Part shown: positions 33,381 through 42,651 of the stretch, in pieces | How positions within the stretch are numbered: position 1 is the first letter of the stretch | Layout: every line of letters begins with the position of its first letter | DNA from: Candidatus Megaera polyxenophila | GTDB lineage: Bacteria; Pseudomonadota; Alphaproteobacteria; Rickettsiales; Rickettsiaceae | Direction of reading: 5' to 3' | Assembly: GCA_037101405.1 (NCBI GenBank) | Contig: AP017966.1 | Span: forward strand, 84,260 to 148,259 | Length of the DNA stretch: 64,000 nt | Notes under the pieces: generated by a model | Database searches by the model: none | The model's input: only the letters and a program-made list of their open reading frames with translations | What the model was told of the DNA's origin: nothing | Translations under genes and position numbers: made by a program

Positions 33381-34005
33381 AAGAAAATATAGACTTTTTT
33401 TTGTAGGGCTTGTTTTTCTGTTTGGAATCATAGTACATACAGCTTTCGGTCAACTGTTGTTCTATTTCTAATAATCCAAGATACATCGAACTAGCTATAA
33501 AGTTTGTTAAAGTTTCAGCAATAATTTTTTCTATTTTTTGAGTGCTCATGCTTTCTATAGTTTGAATGTTGTGCAACCTATCAATTAACTTAATTAACAA
33601 CACTTCCTTATCAGCTTTTTTATAAGCATTGGTGATTACTTCCTCTATAGTTAACTTAGTACCATCTGGTCTATCACGGGTAAGCATGTCAACCATTTGA
33701 GCTATTCGCCAGCTAAAATTATCAAATATCATTCCTACCGTCACTTCGGTATCTTCTATTATATCGTGTAATATACTAGCTACTATTACATCGGTTTTTA
33801 GCTTATGTTCAGATATCATATAAGCTACTTCCAGAGGATGTGAATAATACGGCTCGCCGCTTTTCCTTTTTTGGTCGCCATGATATTTTTTAGCCCAGTA
33901 GATAGCTTTATTAATTAAACCAAAGTCCAGTATATTCTTAGTATCTAGTGATTTCAGTTTTTCTATTAATCTGATCGAATATTTGCAAGGTTCTGAATAA
34001 TCCAT
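33340..34005 (-). CDS. SpoT-type (p)ppGpp hydrolase (HD domain only)
   Basis: The 221-aa protein has the HD-type hydrolase domain of RelA/SpoT: YHGDQKRKSGEPYYSHPLEV, SILHDIIEDTEVTVG and KLIDRLHNI. The synthetase and TGS domains are absent, so it should only degrade alarmones. Split SpoT/RelA genes are typical of Rickettsia chromosomes and plasmids. It lies between ProP and the partition genes. Confidence 0.92.
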   Translation of the reverse strand: MDYSEPCKYSIRLIEKLKSLDTKNILDFGLINKAIYWAKKYHGDQKRKSGEPYYSHPLEVAYMISEHKLKTDVIVASILHDIIEDTEVTVGMIFDNFSWRIAQMVDMLTRDRPDGTKLTIEEVITNAYKKADKEVLLIKLIDRLHNIQTIESMSTQKIEKIIAETLTNFIASSMYLGLLEIEQQLTESCMYYDSKQKNKPYKKKSIFSFNDHTSPLLSLIS

Positions 34006-34153
34006 AAATAATATTATTTAATATTAATTAAATATCCTACCATTTTTTCTATTTAACAACAATTAATTTTATTAATTAATATATTTTTAATTGTAATTTA
34101 GCTAAATACTAATTTGAAGTTTTTATCAACTGATAAAATGAGTAAGTTATCAT

Positions 34154-34393
34154 TTAATCATTAAGATAATCTTCAATTAATTTAACTAAAATCTCTCTCA
34201 TTTGTTTACCTTCTGCACTAGCTTTGGATTTAAATTTGTGTCTTATCCTTTTATCTATTTCAAAATTTATTCTTGCTAATTCTACTTCATCTTTCTGTAC
34301 ATCAGACATTAGTTGACCAAATATAGGATTTTCACTGTTGCTAAAATGTCTCTTGTTTTTGATACTATCGTTTAAATTAAATTTTTTGTTCAT
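34154..34393 (-). CDS. ParG-like ribbon-helix-helix partner of ParA
   Basis: This 79-aa protein has a flexible N-terminus (about 40 residues) and a C-terminal ribbon-helix-helix (ELARINFEIDKRIRHKFKSK, then KQMREILVKLIEDYL). Size, fold and position directly after parA (17-nt overlap) match type Ib partition partners such as ParG. It would bind the centromere and repress the operon. Confidence 0.75.
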   Translation of the reverse strand: MNKKFNLNDSIKNKRHFSNSENPIFGQLMSDVQKDEVELARINFEIDKRIRHKFKSKASAEGKQMREILVKLIEDYLND

Positions 34394-35027
34394 AAATAAA
34401 ATTTTGCAATTCTTTTGTTATATTTTGTATCTCAGAAGCAGCTTCTCCGCTACTTTCTATATTAAAAACACTCTTACCTGAGCTTAATGCCTCACCGTAA
34501 ATAACTCTTTGTGTAGTACGAGAGTTAAAAACTGGAAAAGAAAATTGTTTTAAAGCTTCATCTATATCTCTAGCAAGATTGGAGTTTTTGATTTGTCTGC
34601 TAATTATAAATGCTGCTTTAGGTATTCCATCTGTTACCTCTTGCCTTGCTTTTATTAAATGAATTAATGCTTCGCAGGCCCATATATCAGCAGCAGAAGG
34701 TTGAATTGGTATAAGGACGACATCAGAGTTTTTTACTGCAAAAGTAATCATGTCCTGTAATTTAGCTGCACCATCAATAATTAAATAGTCAAAATTAATT
34801 GCAATTGAAGTTAGATCTTTTTGTAAATTAGGTCTATCAATAACAATTATTTGAGGTTGACTATCATTTTCATCCATTGATTTCCAATCTCTTAAAGTGC
34901 CTTGTGGATCAGTATCTATTAATAAGGTTTTATATCCATTTAGTAGTAAGCTTGATCCCAAATTTGAGCTTAAAGTAGTTTTCCCGCAACCGCCTTTTGG
35001 ATTTAAAATACTGATCTTTTTTGCCAT
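34377..35027 (-). CDS. parA: ParA-type partition ATPase
   Basis: The 216-aa protein has a deviant Walker A (PKGGCGKTTLSSNLG) near residue 10, an A' motif in LLIDTDPQGTLRDW, and a Walker B-like YLIIDGAA. It lacks the long N-terminal DNA-binding region of P1 ParA, so it belongs to the short ParA (ParF-like) class. It acts with the 79-aa protein to segregate the element, which indicates a plasmid or formerly plasmid origin. Confidence 0.93.
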   Translation of the reverse strand: MAKKISILNPKGGCGKTTLSSNLGSSLLLNGYKTLLIDTDPQGTLRDWKSMDENDSQPQIIVIDRPNLQKDLTSIAINFDYLIIDGAAKLQDMITFAVKNSDVVLIPIQPSAADIWACEALIHLIKARQEVTDGIPKAAFIISRQIKNSNLARDIDEALKQFSFPVFNSRTTQRVIYGEALSSGKSVFNIESSGEAASEIQNITKELQNFIYEQKI

Positions 35028-35046
35028 ATTTATTACAATTTCTTGT

Positions 35047-35098
35047 TATCATTTAATAATATGAACACTTACTCATAATATCAAATGATAATATTATT
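35047..35098. promoter_or_regulatory. Candidate par operator/centromere repeats
   Basis: TATCATTT (35047-35054) and AAATGATA (35083-35090) are inverted, each adjoining AATAATAT or ATATTATT. They lie 20-71 nt upstream of parA, where the ribbon-helix-helix partner would bind. Further copies of ATCATTTAA occur near 34150. Confidence 0.45.
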
Positions 35099-35130
35099 AA
35101 AGCTAAGTTTTATATGGACTAAAACTTTTA

Positions 35131-36036
35131 TCATTCATTGATATAGTACCCTGCATTTTCTATTGTACTAGCTAATCTTTCTTTTGAAGCTACTGTATAA
35201 ATAGAAGTAGTATCAAGTGATTCATGTCCTAATAGTGTACTTAATTCTACTAGACACTCAGGATTAGACCTTAAGTAGTTAATAGCAAAAGTATGTCTTA
35301 AAGTGTGTGGACTCATATTTTCTATACCTGCTTTACCTGCTAAACTATTAATTACCTTTTGTATAGCTCTGACGGTCATTTTTTTATTTTGTTTGCTTAA
35401 AAATACTACTCTTTTTTCTTCCGGATTTTTTCCTCCAAAATAATTACGTAAAGCTTTTCTTGCAGAACTATTTAAAGGTATAGTTCTTTCTTTGCCGCCC
35501 TTGGCATTAATAATTCTTATTTCTCCTGATCTATCATGTAGTGTTAAATCCCTTATTTCCAGATTAACTAGCTCTCCGACTCTAATGCCTGTCTGCAACA
35601 AAAGTTGTATAATGGCATAATTACGCTTTTTTGTTCCATGTGATGAATGGGAAGTTACTGATAATAGTTTGTGAATATCATTTTTGGTTAGTGCCTTAGG
35701 CTTTGTTCTTTTTGTTTGTTTTAAAAATTTTATTTTTTCTGATGGATTCTCCTTGATAAGTTTCTTATCAGCCATGAATTGAAAGAATTTTTTTAAACTC
35801 TGGATATTTCTATTGATTGAGGAGGCTTTTTTTCGTTGATTATGAATTAAATAATCCTTGTAAGTGTTTAAATGATAATGGGTTATTTTATCGATATTTT
35901 CTAAAAATCCTATTTCTTGATACCATTTATAAAAGATTTTGATATCTGAGACATAATTTTTGATGGTATTATCACTGGTATCTTCAGCGATCATCTTTTC
36001 TTTAAAATCATTTAATAATTTACCTAACATAATCAA
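35131..36036 (-). CDS. Tyrosine recombinase, XerC/XerD-like
   Basis: The 301-aa integrase-family enzyme has an N-terminal SAM-like domain (about residues 5-90) and the catalytic domain with R in TGIRVGELVNL, K in NAKGGKERTIPL, HxxR in HTLRHTFAINYL, H in LLGHESLDTTS and nucleophile Y in SIYTVAS. All catalytic residues are present. It lies next to parA, as plasmid multimer-resolution recombinases often do, and a 15-bp inverted repeat adjoins its start. Confidence 0.94.
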   Translation of the reverse strand: MIMLGKLLNDFKEKMIAEDTSDNTIKNYVSDIKIFYKWYQEIGFLENIDKITHYHLNTYKDYLIHNQRKKASSINRNIQSLKKFFQFMADKKLIKENPSEKIKFLKQTKRTKPKALTKNDIHKLLSVTSHSSHGTKKRNYAIIQLLLQTGIRVGELVNLEIRDLTLHDRSGEIRIINAKGGKERTIPLNSSARKALRNYFGGKNPEEKRVVFLSKQNKKMTVRAIQKVINSLAGKAGIENMSPHTLRHTFAINYLRSNPECLVELSTLLGHESLDTTSIYTVASKERLASTIENAGYYINE

Positions 36037-36037
36037 T

Positions 36038-36097
36038 TTGTATTATACGAACAATAGGATATTGTGTTAGCATATAGGTTTAGTTCGTATAATACAA
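36038..36097. repeat. 15-bp perfect inverted repeat beside the recombinase
   Basis: TTGTATTATACGAAC (36038-36052) and GTTCGTATAATACAA (36083-36097) are separated by 30 bp and lie immediately upstream of the tyrosine recombinase. They could be the recombinase core/accessory site or an operator for its own gene. Confidence 0.7.
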
Positions 36098-36315
36098 GTA
36101 GATTCTTAAATATGGTACGTATAAGACATATTATATCCACTAGCTATGCGAGTTATAGCTTATAAATCACCCTATTCATATATATACTGACTCTACTATA
36201 GTGTTAACAAGTAGATTATTTTTACTATACTCTACCAACTTTATCAGTTAGATTGTTAGATGATAAAATTAATCCTAATGTTAGTTCATAATTAATTTCT
36301 AATCCGTTTAATTTT

Positions 36316-36748
36316 ATGGATATGAATCCAGATAATATCTTTGATGATAGTATGAGAGAGTTATTTAAAATGGATAAAAATCTTAATAAAGTTTTTATTT
36401 ATTTTATGGATATGAACAAGTATAGAGGTGACAAAACTCAACTTTGGTATTATCTCTCTGTTAAAGAAAAACAGCAGGTAAAGAAGTATAGTAATAGATT
36501 CCTTGCTGATAGGTATATTGTATCACACGGAATCCTTAGATGTATTTTAAGTTATTATATTAAGCAACCACCCCAGTCCATAAAATTTATACATAACGAG
36601 TATGGAAAGCCATTTTTAAAAAAAAGCGATGTTCAATTTAATATGTCTCATTCACATAATATGGTTTGTTATGTAATAGCCTTTAATTGTATAGTTGGTA
36701 TAGATATAGAATTTTATGATAATACCTTAGATATTATTGAGTTATTAG
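36316..36748 (+). pseudogene. 4'-phosphopantetheinyl transferase, C-terminus lost to IS
   Basis: The Sfp-type N-terminal half is seen: ADRYIVSHGILRCILSYYI, IKFIHNEYGKPF, VQFNMSHSHNMVCYVIAF and GIDIEF. The C-terminal WxxKEA catalytic block is missing because the insertion sequence at 36749 interrupts the gene; the frame then runs 16 codons into the IS (stop at 36798). The enzyme would have activated carrier proteins such as the one at 38104-38406. Confidence 0.85.
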
Positions 36749-36812
36749 TAAGGTGGCCCAATTTGTCTAGACTAAAAATCAGAAATTATGAGATATAATT
36801 TGCGTTATAATT

Positions 36813-37655
36813 TTAGCCAATAATTTTTGTTAAATACACCTGTTCTGGAGTTAAATATTCCAAGGATTGGTGCATCCTTTTACTATTATAAAAAGTTATG
36901 TAATCTGTTATAGCATTTTTTACCTCCTTGACAGTATTTAAAATTATCAAATATATTTTTTCTTGTTTTAATGAACGCCAAAATCTTTCAATAAATACAT
37001 TATCTAAAGCCCTACCTTTACCGTCCATGCTAATCTTGATTTCACGTTTAACAAGTTCGTGGATGAAATTTTTTGACGTAAATTGAGAACCTTGATCGGT
37101 ATTAAAAACCTCAGGTTGACCGTGCTTTTCTAGGGCTTCTTCTAGTGCGTCGATGCAAAAATCACTTTCTAAGCTAATTGAAACCTTCCAGCTCAGAATA
37201 TAACGGCTAAACCAATCAATAATGGCTACTAGATATACAAATCCTTGTGCCATTCTAATATAAGTTATATCGGTGCTCCATACCTGATTTGTCTTAGTAA
37301 TTTCAACGCCTTTTAAAAGATAAGGATATACCTTATGAGCTTGGTTGCGCTTGCTTAAATTCATTTTAGGATAAATGGCTTCTATTGCCATTATTCCGTA
37401 ATAACGACTTACCGCTTTGCGACCGATAACAATTCCAAACGGTACAAGATGCCTGGACATTCTTCTGGCCCCGAAATACGGATGCTCTGTGTAGATTTCA
37501 TCAATTACTTTCATTATTTCTAAGTCTCTTGTAGTTATTCCTTTTGCCTTGTAATAATAAGTAGATTTATTAATTAAAAGTAGATCGCATTGCCTAGCAA
37601 TGCTTAGATTTCTACAATTATTATCAATCATACTTTTCCTAGTTTCCAAGTCCAA
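36813..37655 (-). CDS. IS3-family transposase OrfB
   Basis: The 280-aa DDE catalytic part is identical in sequence to that at 24364-25206. The copy appears intact. Confidence 0.92.
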   Translation of the reverse strand: MDLETRKSMIDNNCRNLSIARQCDLLLINKSTYYYKAKGITTRDLEIMKVIDEIYTEHPYFGARRMSRHLVPFGIVIGRKAVSRYYGIMAIEAIYPKMNLSKRNQAHKVYPYLLKGVEITKTNQVWSTDITYIRMAQGFVYLVAIIDWFSRYILSWKVSISLESDFCIDALEEALEKHGQPEVFNTDQGSQFTSKNFIHELVKREIKISMDGKGRALDNVFIERFWRSLKQEKIYLIILNTVKEVKNAITDYITFYNSKRMHQSLEYLTPEQVYLTKIIG

Positions 37656-37938
37656 ACAATGTAGATTTTTTTTTCAGCCAGTCACGCTCAACGCTTAACT
37701 GTCCTATTTGTTCATATAATTGTTTTATCAAATCTTGATTGTCTGGATCTTTTGTTGCCGGCTTAACTTGAAAACCACTAACTAAATTTTCTATACCTCT
37801 TTTTTTCCATGCTTGTATTTGAGTTGCATGAACCCCGTACTTACTGCTTATTTGTGCTATTGTCATTTCAGCTTTTATTGCTTCTATAACAATTTTTGTT
37901 TTTTCCGTCGCACTATATTGCTTCGCTTTTTTAGACAT
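37639..37938 (-). CDS. IS3-family transposase OrfA
   Basis: The 99-aa helix-turn-helix part is identical to that at 25190-25489 and overlaps OrfB by 17 nt. Confidence 0.92.
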   Translation of the reverse strand: MSKKAKQYSATEKTKIVIEAIKAEMTIAQISSKYGVHATQIQAWKKRGIENLVSGFQVKPATKDPDNQDLIKQLYEQIGQLSVERDWLKKKSTLFGLGN

Positions 37939-38014
37939 ATAATTTCCATTCCCTTGTTGTGAAATTATATCTCATTTTGCATTTTTAGCAGTCCAGTTTT
38001 TGGGTACCATTATA

Positions 38015-38079
38015 TTGCTTGCTCCTGGAAATCTACCCGATACTCCAATAATTGCTATTTCTTCTTTATTATTTGACAT
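38015..38079 (-). pseudogene. 5' fragment of a polyketide synthase (ketosynthase start)
   Basis: From an ATG at 38079 with a GAGG box upstream, the minus strand encodes about 21 residues including EEIAIIGVSGRFPGASN. This is the standard opening of a ketosynthase domain (IAIxGxxGRFPGA). The insertion sequence at 36749-38014 removes the rest. It lies 24 nt after the carrier-protein gene. Confidence 0.8.
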
Positions 38080-38103
38080 TTATTACCTCATATTTGTTAA
38101 TTG

Positions 38104-38406
38104 TTAAAAAGAAACATCAGTATTATTAGATTTATACATTAAGTATTTAGCTAATGACCTAATTGTAGAATATTCTAATAAATCAATCATTTTAATATCT
38201 TGATTTAGCTTTTCATTAACTAGGAAACGTAAACGTGCTAGCATAAAAGAATCACCTCCAATATCAAAAAAATTATCATTTGGATCAAGTTTTTCTATAG
38301 GAAAAGGTAAGATATTACACCAAATATCGATTATAATTTTTTCATAATAATCTTGATGTTTTATTAGGAATTTTGATTTAGTTATGGATAGAGTTTTTGA
38401 TAACAT
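38104..38406 (-). CDS. Acyl/peptidyl carrier protein
   Basis: This 100-aa carrier domain has DPNDNFFDIGGDSFMLARL, where the serine of GGDS is the phosphopantetheine attachment site. An N-terminal extension of about 20 residues and helices 1-4 fit a stand-alone PCP/ACP of hybrid NRPS-PKS systems. It is upstream of the truncated ketosynthase and near the truncated Sfp-type transferase, so it is a leftover of one biosynthetic locus. Confidence 0.88.
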   Translation of the reverse strand: MLSKTLSITKSKFLIKHQDYYEKIIIDIWCNILPFPIEKLDPNDNFFDIGGDSFMLARLRFLVNEKLNQDIKMIDLLEYSTIRSLAKYLMYKSNNTDVSF

Positions 38407-38555
38407 ATTTTTAACAATAGCATATTACATAACATGTATAACTTAATCAAATTACATTGCAATAATCAAAACTTTCACTTTATTCCATTTTATTGCTTTT
38501 GTTGCTTAAATAATACATTATTGCAATATTTAGATCTTTCTTTGAAAGAAACAAA

Positions 38556-38756
38556 TTGACAAGGACGCTGCTAGTAATAACCCCAGCATCCGTAATAGGA
38601 GTCAATAAAAAATTTGAAGCAGAACAAAACAGTCAAACTAAAATCATAGAAAATTTGCTAGGTTTTGGTACTGAAGAAATACACCCTCAAATTGAGGAAC
38701 ATAATACTACCACTAATGTTGCTTTAAGTGGTAATAATACTCACGAAGTGTATTAA
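38556..38756 (+). CDS. Uncertain ORF, possible C-terminal gene remnant
   Basis: An open frame from a TTG start encodes 66 residues (ending NVALSGNNTHEVY) with no family resemblance and no convincing ribosome-binding site. It may be the tail of a lost gene. Apart from this, the 346 bases between the carrier-protein and Rpn genes hold nothing recognisable. Confidence 0.25.
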   Translation: MTRTLLVITPASVIGVNKKFEAEQNSQTKIIENLLGFGTEEIHPQIEEHNTTTNVALSGNNTHEVY

Positions 38757-39634
38757 AAAGGCCTTACTCTCAAGCTGTTTACTTTCTCCAGGCTAAGACC
38801 AGTTAACTCGACTACTTCTTCTGCGTTTTTACCTTTAGCTAGCATTTTTTTGGCTATTTCCTCAGCTTTTGCTAACTCGGCTTGTTCTACTTTAAGTTCT
38901 GCTTGCTCCACTTTTTCTTCAAGCCTAGTTATTTTCTCTAGATATTCCTCAACCTTGATTTCTTCTGCCTCCATGGCGAGTTTAGCTCTAATATAAGCAT
39001 CATGCTCACTAGCATTCCACCTGTATTGCTCTAAATCTTCATAGGCAGATAATACGCTGCTATTTTTTATTGCCTTAGGTGGTTCTTGTTCATTGTGAGC
39101 ACATTTTAATAAATGTAACCACTGGTCTATATCGTTTTCTATCTTGTTACTATCAAACTTACCTAATTCTACGAAGACATACATTAAGGAAAAAAGATAC
39201 TGCTTATTGGTATTGGTTTCTTTTAGGCAATGGTAATTAATACATGGCAACTCATCGTCAAATACTTTCTGACCTATAATAGAAATCACAACCACGGGTA
39301 ATAGGTCTTTATGGCTTACTCCCTGTTCTATCTGGTTTACGTATGAGTAACTGCCATAAAACTGAACTCGGTTAATATAGTCCCTTTCCATTTTGCGTTG
39401 CATCTCGATAATATACCAACGCCCTGCTTCATCTTTTACCTTAAGGTCAAATATACTCCTCTTGCCGTCTAGAAATAAAGGCATCTGTTCTTGTGGTATG
39501 TAATCCAGTTCTTTTATTCTACTACCTTCTGAGAGCTTAAGAATGGAATTAAGCAGGTTTATTAAGCGGTCTTTATTACTAAAGAGCTTTTTAAAGGCGA
39601 CATCATTCGTTGCGTCTAAATATCTGTGCGTCAT
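38753..39634 (-). CDS. Rpn/PD-(D/E)XK nuclease-family protein
   Basis: The 293-aa protein belongs to the PD-(D/E)XK transposase-like family: TNDVAFKKLFSNKDRLINLL at the N-terminus, then IFDLKVKDEAGRWYIIEMQR carrying the D and ExQ catalytic residues, and YGSYSYVNQIEQG. A long coiled coil (about residues 215-265) ends in a short helix-turn-helix-like tail (KNAEEVVELTGLSLEKVNSL). Such proteins are abundant in Rickettsia; the role is unclear. Confidence 0.88.
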   Translation of the reverse strand: MTHRYLDATNDVAFKKLFSNKDRLINLLNSILKLSEGSRIKELDYIPQEQMPLFLDGKRSIFDLKVKDEAGRWYIIEMQRKMERDYINRVQFYGSYSYVNQIEQGVSHKDLLPVVVISIIGQKVFDDELPCINYHCLKETNTNKQYLFSLMYVFVELGKFDSNKIENDIDQWLHLLKCAHNEQEPPKAIKNSSVLSAYEDLEQYRWNASEHDAYIRAKLAMEAEEIKVEEYLEKITRLEEKVEQAELKVEQAELAKAEEIAKKMLAKGKNAEEVVELTGLSLEKVNSLRVRPF

Positions 39635-39797
39635 AGTAAATTATTCTCTCCCAATTTATTTATATAGGCTTATTTCTTGTTTTAAGCGGTTTTTAGCGTT
39701 ATATTTAATATTTAACGGGTATAAAGCTAAAATAGCGTAATCGCTCTGTGTAGTATTTAAAAACTACTTTTTATTACTTAACATTTTTAAAATCAAA

Positions 39798-40070
39798 CTA
39801 ACTTTTAAAATTAACTCTTTCTATGACTGGTTCAATTAAATTATGCTTCTTTATATACCTATTTATAGCGTTATGAGTACACCCATATTGCCTAGCAATT
39901 GCGTATCTATAAATACCACTACTTAATAAATGCTGTATTTCTTGTGGGTCAACTTGATCTAATCCTGTATAAGCAAAATGTTTATTACAACTCCTGCATT
40001 TATAATACTGATCATAGCTTAATTTACCGATTTTGACCACATTAGTTTGCAAACAATATTTACACTTCAT
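39798..40070 (-). CDS. Zinc-ribbon plus helix-turn-helix protein
   Basis: The 90-aa protein has a C2C2 zinc ribbon (CKYCLQTNVVK then YYKCRSCNKHFAY) followed by a helix-turn-helix (GIYRYAIARQYGCTHNAINR). This matches the DNA-binding head of IS1-type transposases or a small regulator. Removal of the element at 40136-43996 makes its ATG directly follow the restored stop of the gene at 43992-44279, so the two were an operon. Confidence 0.75.
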   Translation of the reverse strand: MKCKYCLQTNVVKIGKLSYDQYYKCRSCNKHFAYTGLDQVDPQEIQHLLSSGIYRYAIARQYGCTHNAINRYIKKHNLIEPVIERVNFKS

Positions 40071-40221
40071 TTAATAATAAGAGTCCTTTAGTTCTTTTAA
40101 GGTTCTTTTCTCTTTGTTCTCCTGAAACAGTCTTTTATAGTGGACTGAAGAAGTCAGACAGTAAAATCAATAGTTTTGTTTCGCAAAAGATATAAAATTA
40201 AAAGAAACATAATTTAAATAT

Positions 40222-41166
40222 ATGACAAAAAAGCATATTAAAAATTTCAGTGCAGAATATAAAACTAAAGTAGTGTTGGAATTACTAGAATCGGAGGTAA
40301 CTATATCTCAATTATCAAAGAAATATGAAATTACTCCAAAGACTATTCAAAATTGGAAGAAGCATTTTTTAAGTAATGCATCAATGGCTTTTGAGCCGGC
40401 AAAAGTAGTCAGTGAGTACAAAACAGAAATTGAGGAGTTAAAATCTCAAAATGATGAATTAGCAAAAGCTCTGGGGAAGGCTACAATAGAGAGGGACTGG
40501 GCGTTGGGAAAGCTAAACGGCTTGGATATAGCAAATAAACGAGATCTTGTCGATTCCAAGCTGAAAGAATTATCAATGGCAAGACAATGCGAATTATTGA
40601 AGATAAATAGATCTATGCTTTATTATCAGCCCCAAATAATGAGCTTATACAACAAAAAGATTATGGATAGAATAGATGAAATATATACAGATAATCCAGA
40701 GTATGGTTATCGTTTTATTTATAAATCTTTATTAGAGGAAGGATTAAATATTGGTAGAGATCGTACTCTCAAATACATGGGTATTATGGGTATAGAGGCT
40801 ATTTATCCAAAGAAAAAGAAATCTATCTCTATGCAGAATAAAGATCATAAGATATATCCATATCTCCTTGAGCCTTATTGGCAAATATATAACGGTAGTC
40901 GGTCTGTATACGTACCAAGATCAAATGAAGTATGGAGCGGGGATATAACATACATTAGAACCCCGATAGGCTTTATGTATATGGCAGCAATTATAGATTG
41001 GCACAGTAAAGCTATATTGAGTTATAAACTGTCAAATTCAATGGATGCAAGCCTTGTAACGAGTATTTTAGAAGACGCTCTTAGTAAGTACCCACCTCCG
41101 CTGATATTCAATAGTGATCAAGGTAGTCAGTATACCGGCTCAGAACATATAAAAATACTCGAGAAA
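40222..41166 (+). pseudogene. 5' part of the interrupted IS3-family transposase
   Basis: The frame is identical to residues 1-315 of the transposase at 952-2136, then broken by an insertion after the second catalytic aspartate. The continuation is at 42436-42572 and 43845-43943. Confidence 0.95.
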
Positions 41167-41230
41167 TAAGGTGGCCCAATTTGTCTAGACTAAAAATCAG
41201 AAATTATGAGATATAATTTGCGTTATAATT

Positions 41231-42073
41231 TTAGCCAATAATTTTTGTTAAATACACCTGTTCTGGAGTTAAATATTCCAAGGATTGGTGCATCCTTTTA
41301 CTATTATAAAAAGTTATGTAATCTGTTATAGCATTTTTTACCTCCTTGACAGTATTTAAAATTATCAAATATATTTTTTCTTGTTTTAATGAACGCCAAA
41401 ATCTTTCAATAAATACATTATCTAAAGCCCTACCTTTACCGTCCATGCTAATCTTGATTTCACGTTTAACAAGTTCGTGGATGAAATTTTTTGACGTAAA
41501 TTGAGAACCTTGATCGGTATTAAAAACCTCAGGTTGACCGTGCTTTTCTAGGGCTTCTTCTAGTGCGTCGATGCAAAAATCACTTTCTAAGCTAATTGAA
41601 ACCTTCCAGCTCAGAATATAACGGCTAAACCAATCAATAATGGCTACTAGATATACAAATCCTTGTGCCATTCTAATATAAGTTATATCGGTGCTCCATA
41701 CCTGATTTGTCTTAGTAATTTCAACGCCTTTTAAAAGATAAGGATATACCTTATGAGCTTGGTTGCGCTTGCTTAAATTCATTTTAGGATAAATGGCTTC
41801 TATTGCCATTATTCCGTAATAACGACTTACCGCTTTGCGACCGATAACAATTCCAAACGGTACAAGATGCCTGGACATTCTTCTGGCCCCGAAATACGGA
41901 TGCTCTGTGTAGATTTCATCAATTACTTTCATTATTTCTAAGTCTCTTGTAGTTATTCCTTTTGCCTTGTAATAATAAGTAGATTTATTAATTAAAAGTA
42001 GATCGCATTGCCTAGCAATGCTTAGATTTCTACAATTATTATCAATCATACTTTTCCTAGTTTCCAAGTCCAA
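41231..42073 (-). CDS. IS3-family transposase OrfB
   Basis: The 280-aa DDE catalytic part is identical to the other copies and intact. Confidence 0.92.
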   Translation of the reverse strand: MDLETRKSMIDNNCRNLSIARQCDLLLINKSTYYYKAKGITTRDLEIMKVIDEIYTEHPYFGARRMSRHLVPFGIVIGRKAVSRYYGIMAIEAIYPKMNLSKRNQAHKVYPYLLKGVEITKTNQVWSTDITYIRMAQGFVYLVAIIDWFSRYILSWKVSISLESDFCIDALEEALEKHGQPEVFNTDQGSQFTSKNFIHELVKREIKISMDGKGRALDNVFIERFWRSLKQEKIYLIILNTVKEVKNAITDYITFYNSKRMHQSLEYLTPEQVYLTKIIG

Positions 42074-42356
42074 ACAATGTAGATTTTTTTTTCAGCCAGT
42101 CACGCTCAACGCTTAACTGTCCTATTTGTTCATATAATTGTTTTATCAAATCTTGATTGTCTGGATCTTTTGTTGCCGGCTTAACTTGAAAACCACTAAC
42201 TAAATTTTCTATACCTCTTTTTTTCCATGCTTGTATTTGAGTTGCATGAACCCCGTACTTACTGCTTATTTGTGCTATTGTCATTTCAGCTTTTATTGCT
42301 TCTATAACAATTTTTGTTTTTTCCGTCGCACTATATTGCTTCGCTTTTTTAGACAT
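42057..42356 (-). CDS. IS3-family transposase OrfA
   Basis: The 99-aa helix-turn-helix part is identical to the other copies and intact. Confidence 0.92.
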   Translation of the reverse strand: MSKKAKQYSATEKTKIVIEAIKAEMTIAQISSKYGVHATQIQAWKKRGIENLVSGFQVKPATKDPDNQDLIKQLYEQIGQLSVERDWLKKKSTLFGLGN

Positions 42357-42432
42357 ATAATTTCCATTCCCTTGTTGTGAAATTATATCTCATTTTGCAT
42401 TTTTAGCAGTCCAGTTTTTGGGTACCATTATA

Positions 42433-42575
42433 AAATACGGTATACAAATCTCTATGAACGGTAAAGGCAGAAGCATCGATAACATTGTTATGGAGAGATT
42501 TTTTAAGACTCTAAAATATAATTGTATATTTATAAATGAATTTAACAATATCTCAGAACTTAGGGAGGGGATTAA
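42433..42575 (+). pseudogene. Middle fragment of the interrupted 1323-bp IS
   Basis: It carries the catalytic-glutamate region (VMERFFKTLK) of the interrupted transposase, isolated between two nested elements facing away from each other. Short ORFs that run across its borders are chimeras and not genes. Confidence 0.93.
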
Positions 42576-42651
42576 TATAATGGTACCCAAAAACTGGACT
42601 GCTAAAAATGCAAAATGAGATATAATTTCACAACAAGGGAATGGAAATTAT

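Larger units (their letters stand above)
36749..38014 (-). mobile_element. IS3-family insertion sequence, 1266 bp, copy 2
   Basis: Same ends and length as the copy at 24300-25565. The flanks (tag, ttg) do not match. The genes on the two sides are convergent and both lack their C-terminal parts, so the element marks a deletion of the middle of a biosynthetic locus. Confidence 0.93.
41167..42432 (-). mobile_element. IS3-family insertion sequence, 1266 bp, copy 3, nested
   Basis: It is inserted in the transposase gene of the 40136-43996 element, with aaa target duplications at 41164-41166 and 42433-42435. The ends and length match the other copies. Confidence 0.95.

Noticed and set aside
36038..36097. 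Resemblance of the inverted repeat to a loxP-like site
   Set aside because: The TTCGTATA similarity is short, the spacer is 30 bp instead of 8 bp and the recombinase is Xer-like; treated only as an unassigned repeat.
42390..42618. Two 66-aa ORFs on opposite strands between the nested IS copies
   Set aside because: Both cross the borders of nested insertion sequences and combine pieces of the interrupted transposase or its antisense with IS ends; they are chimeras.
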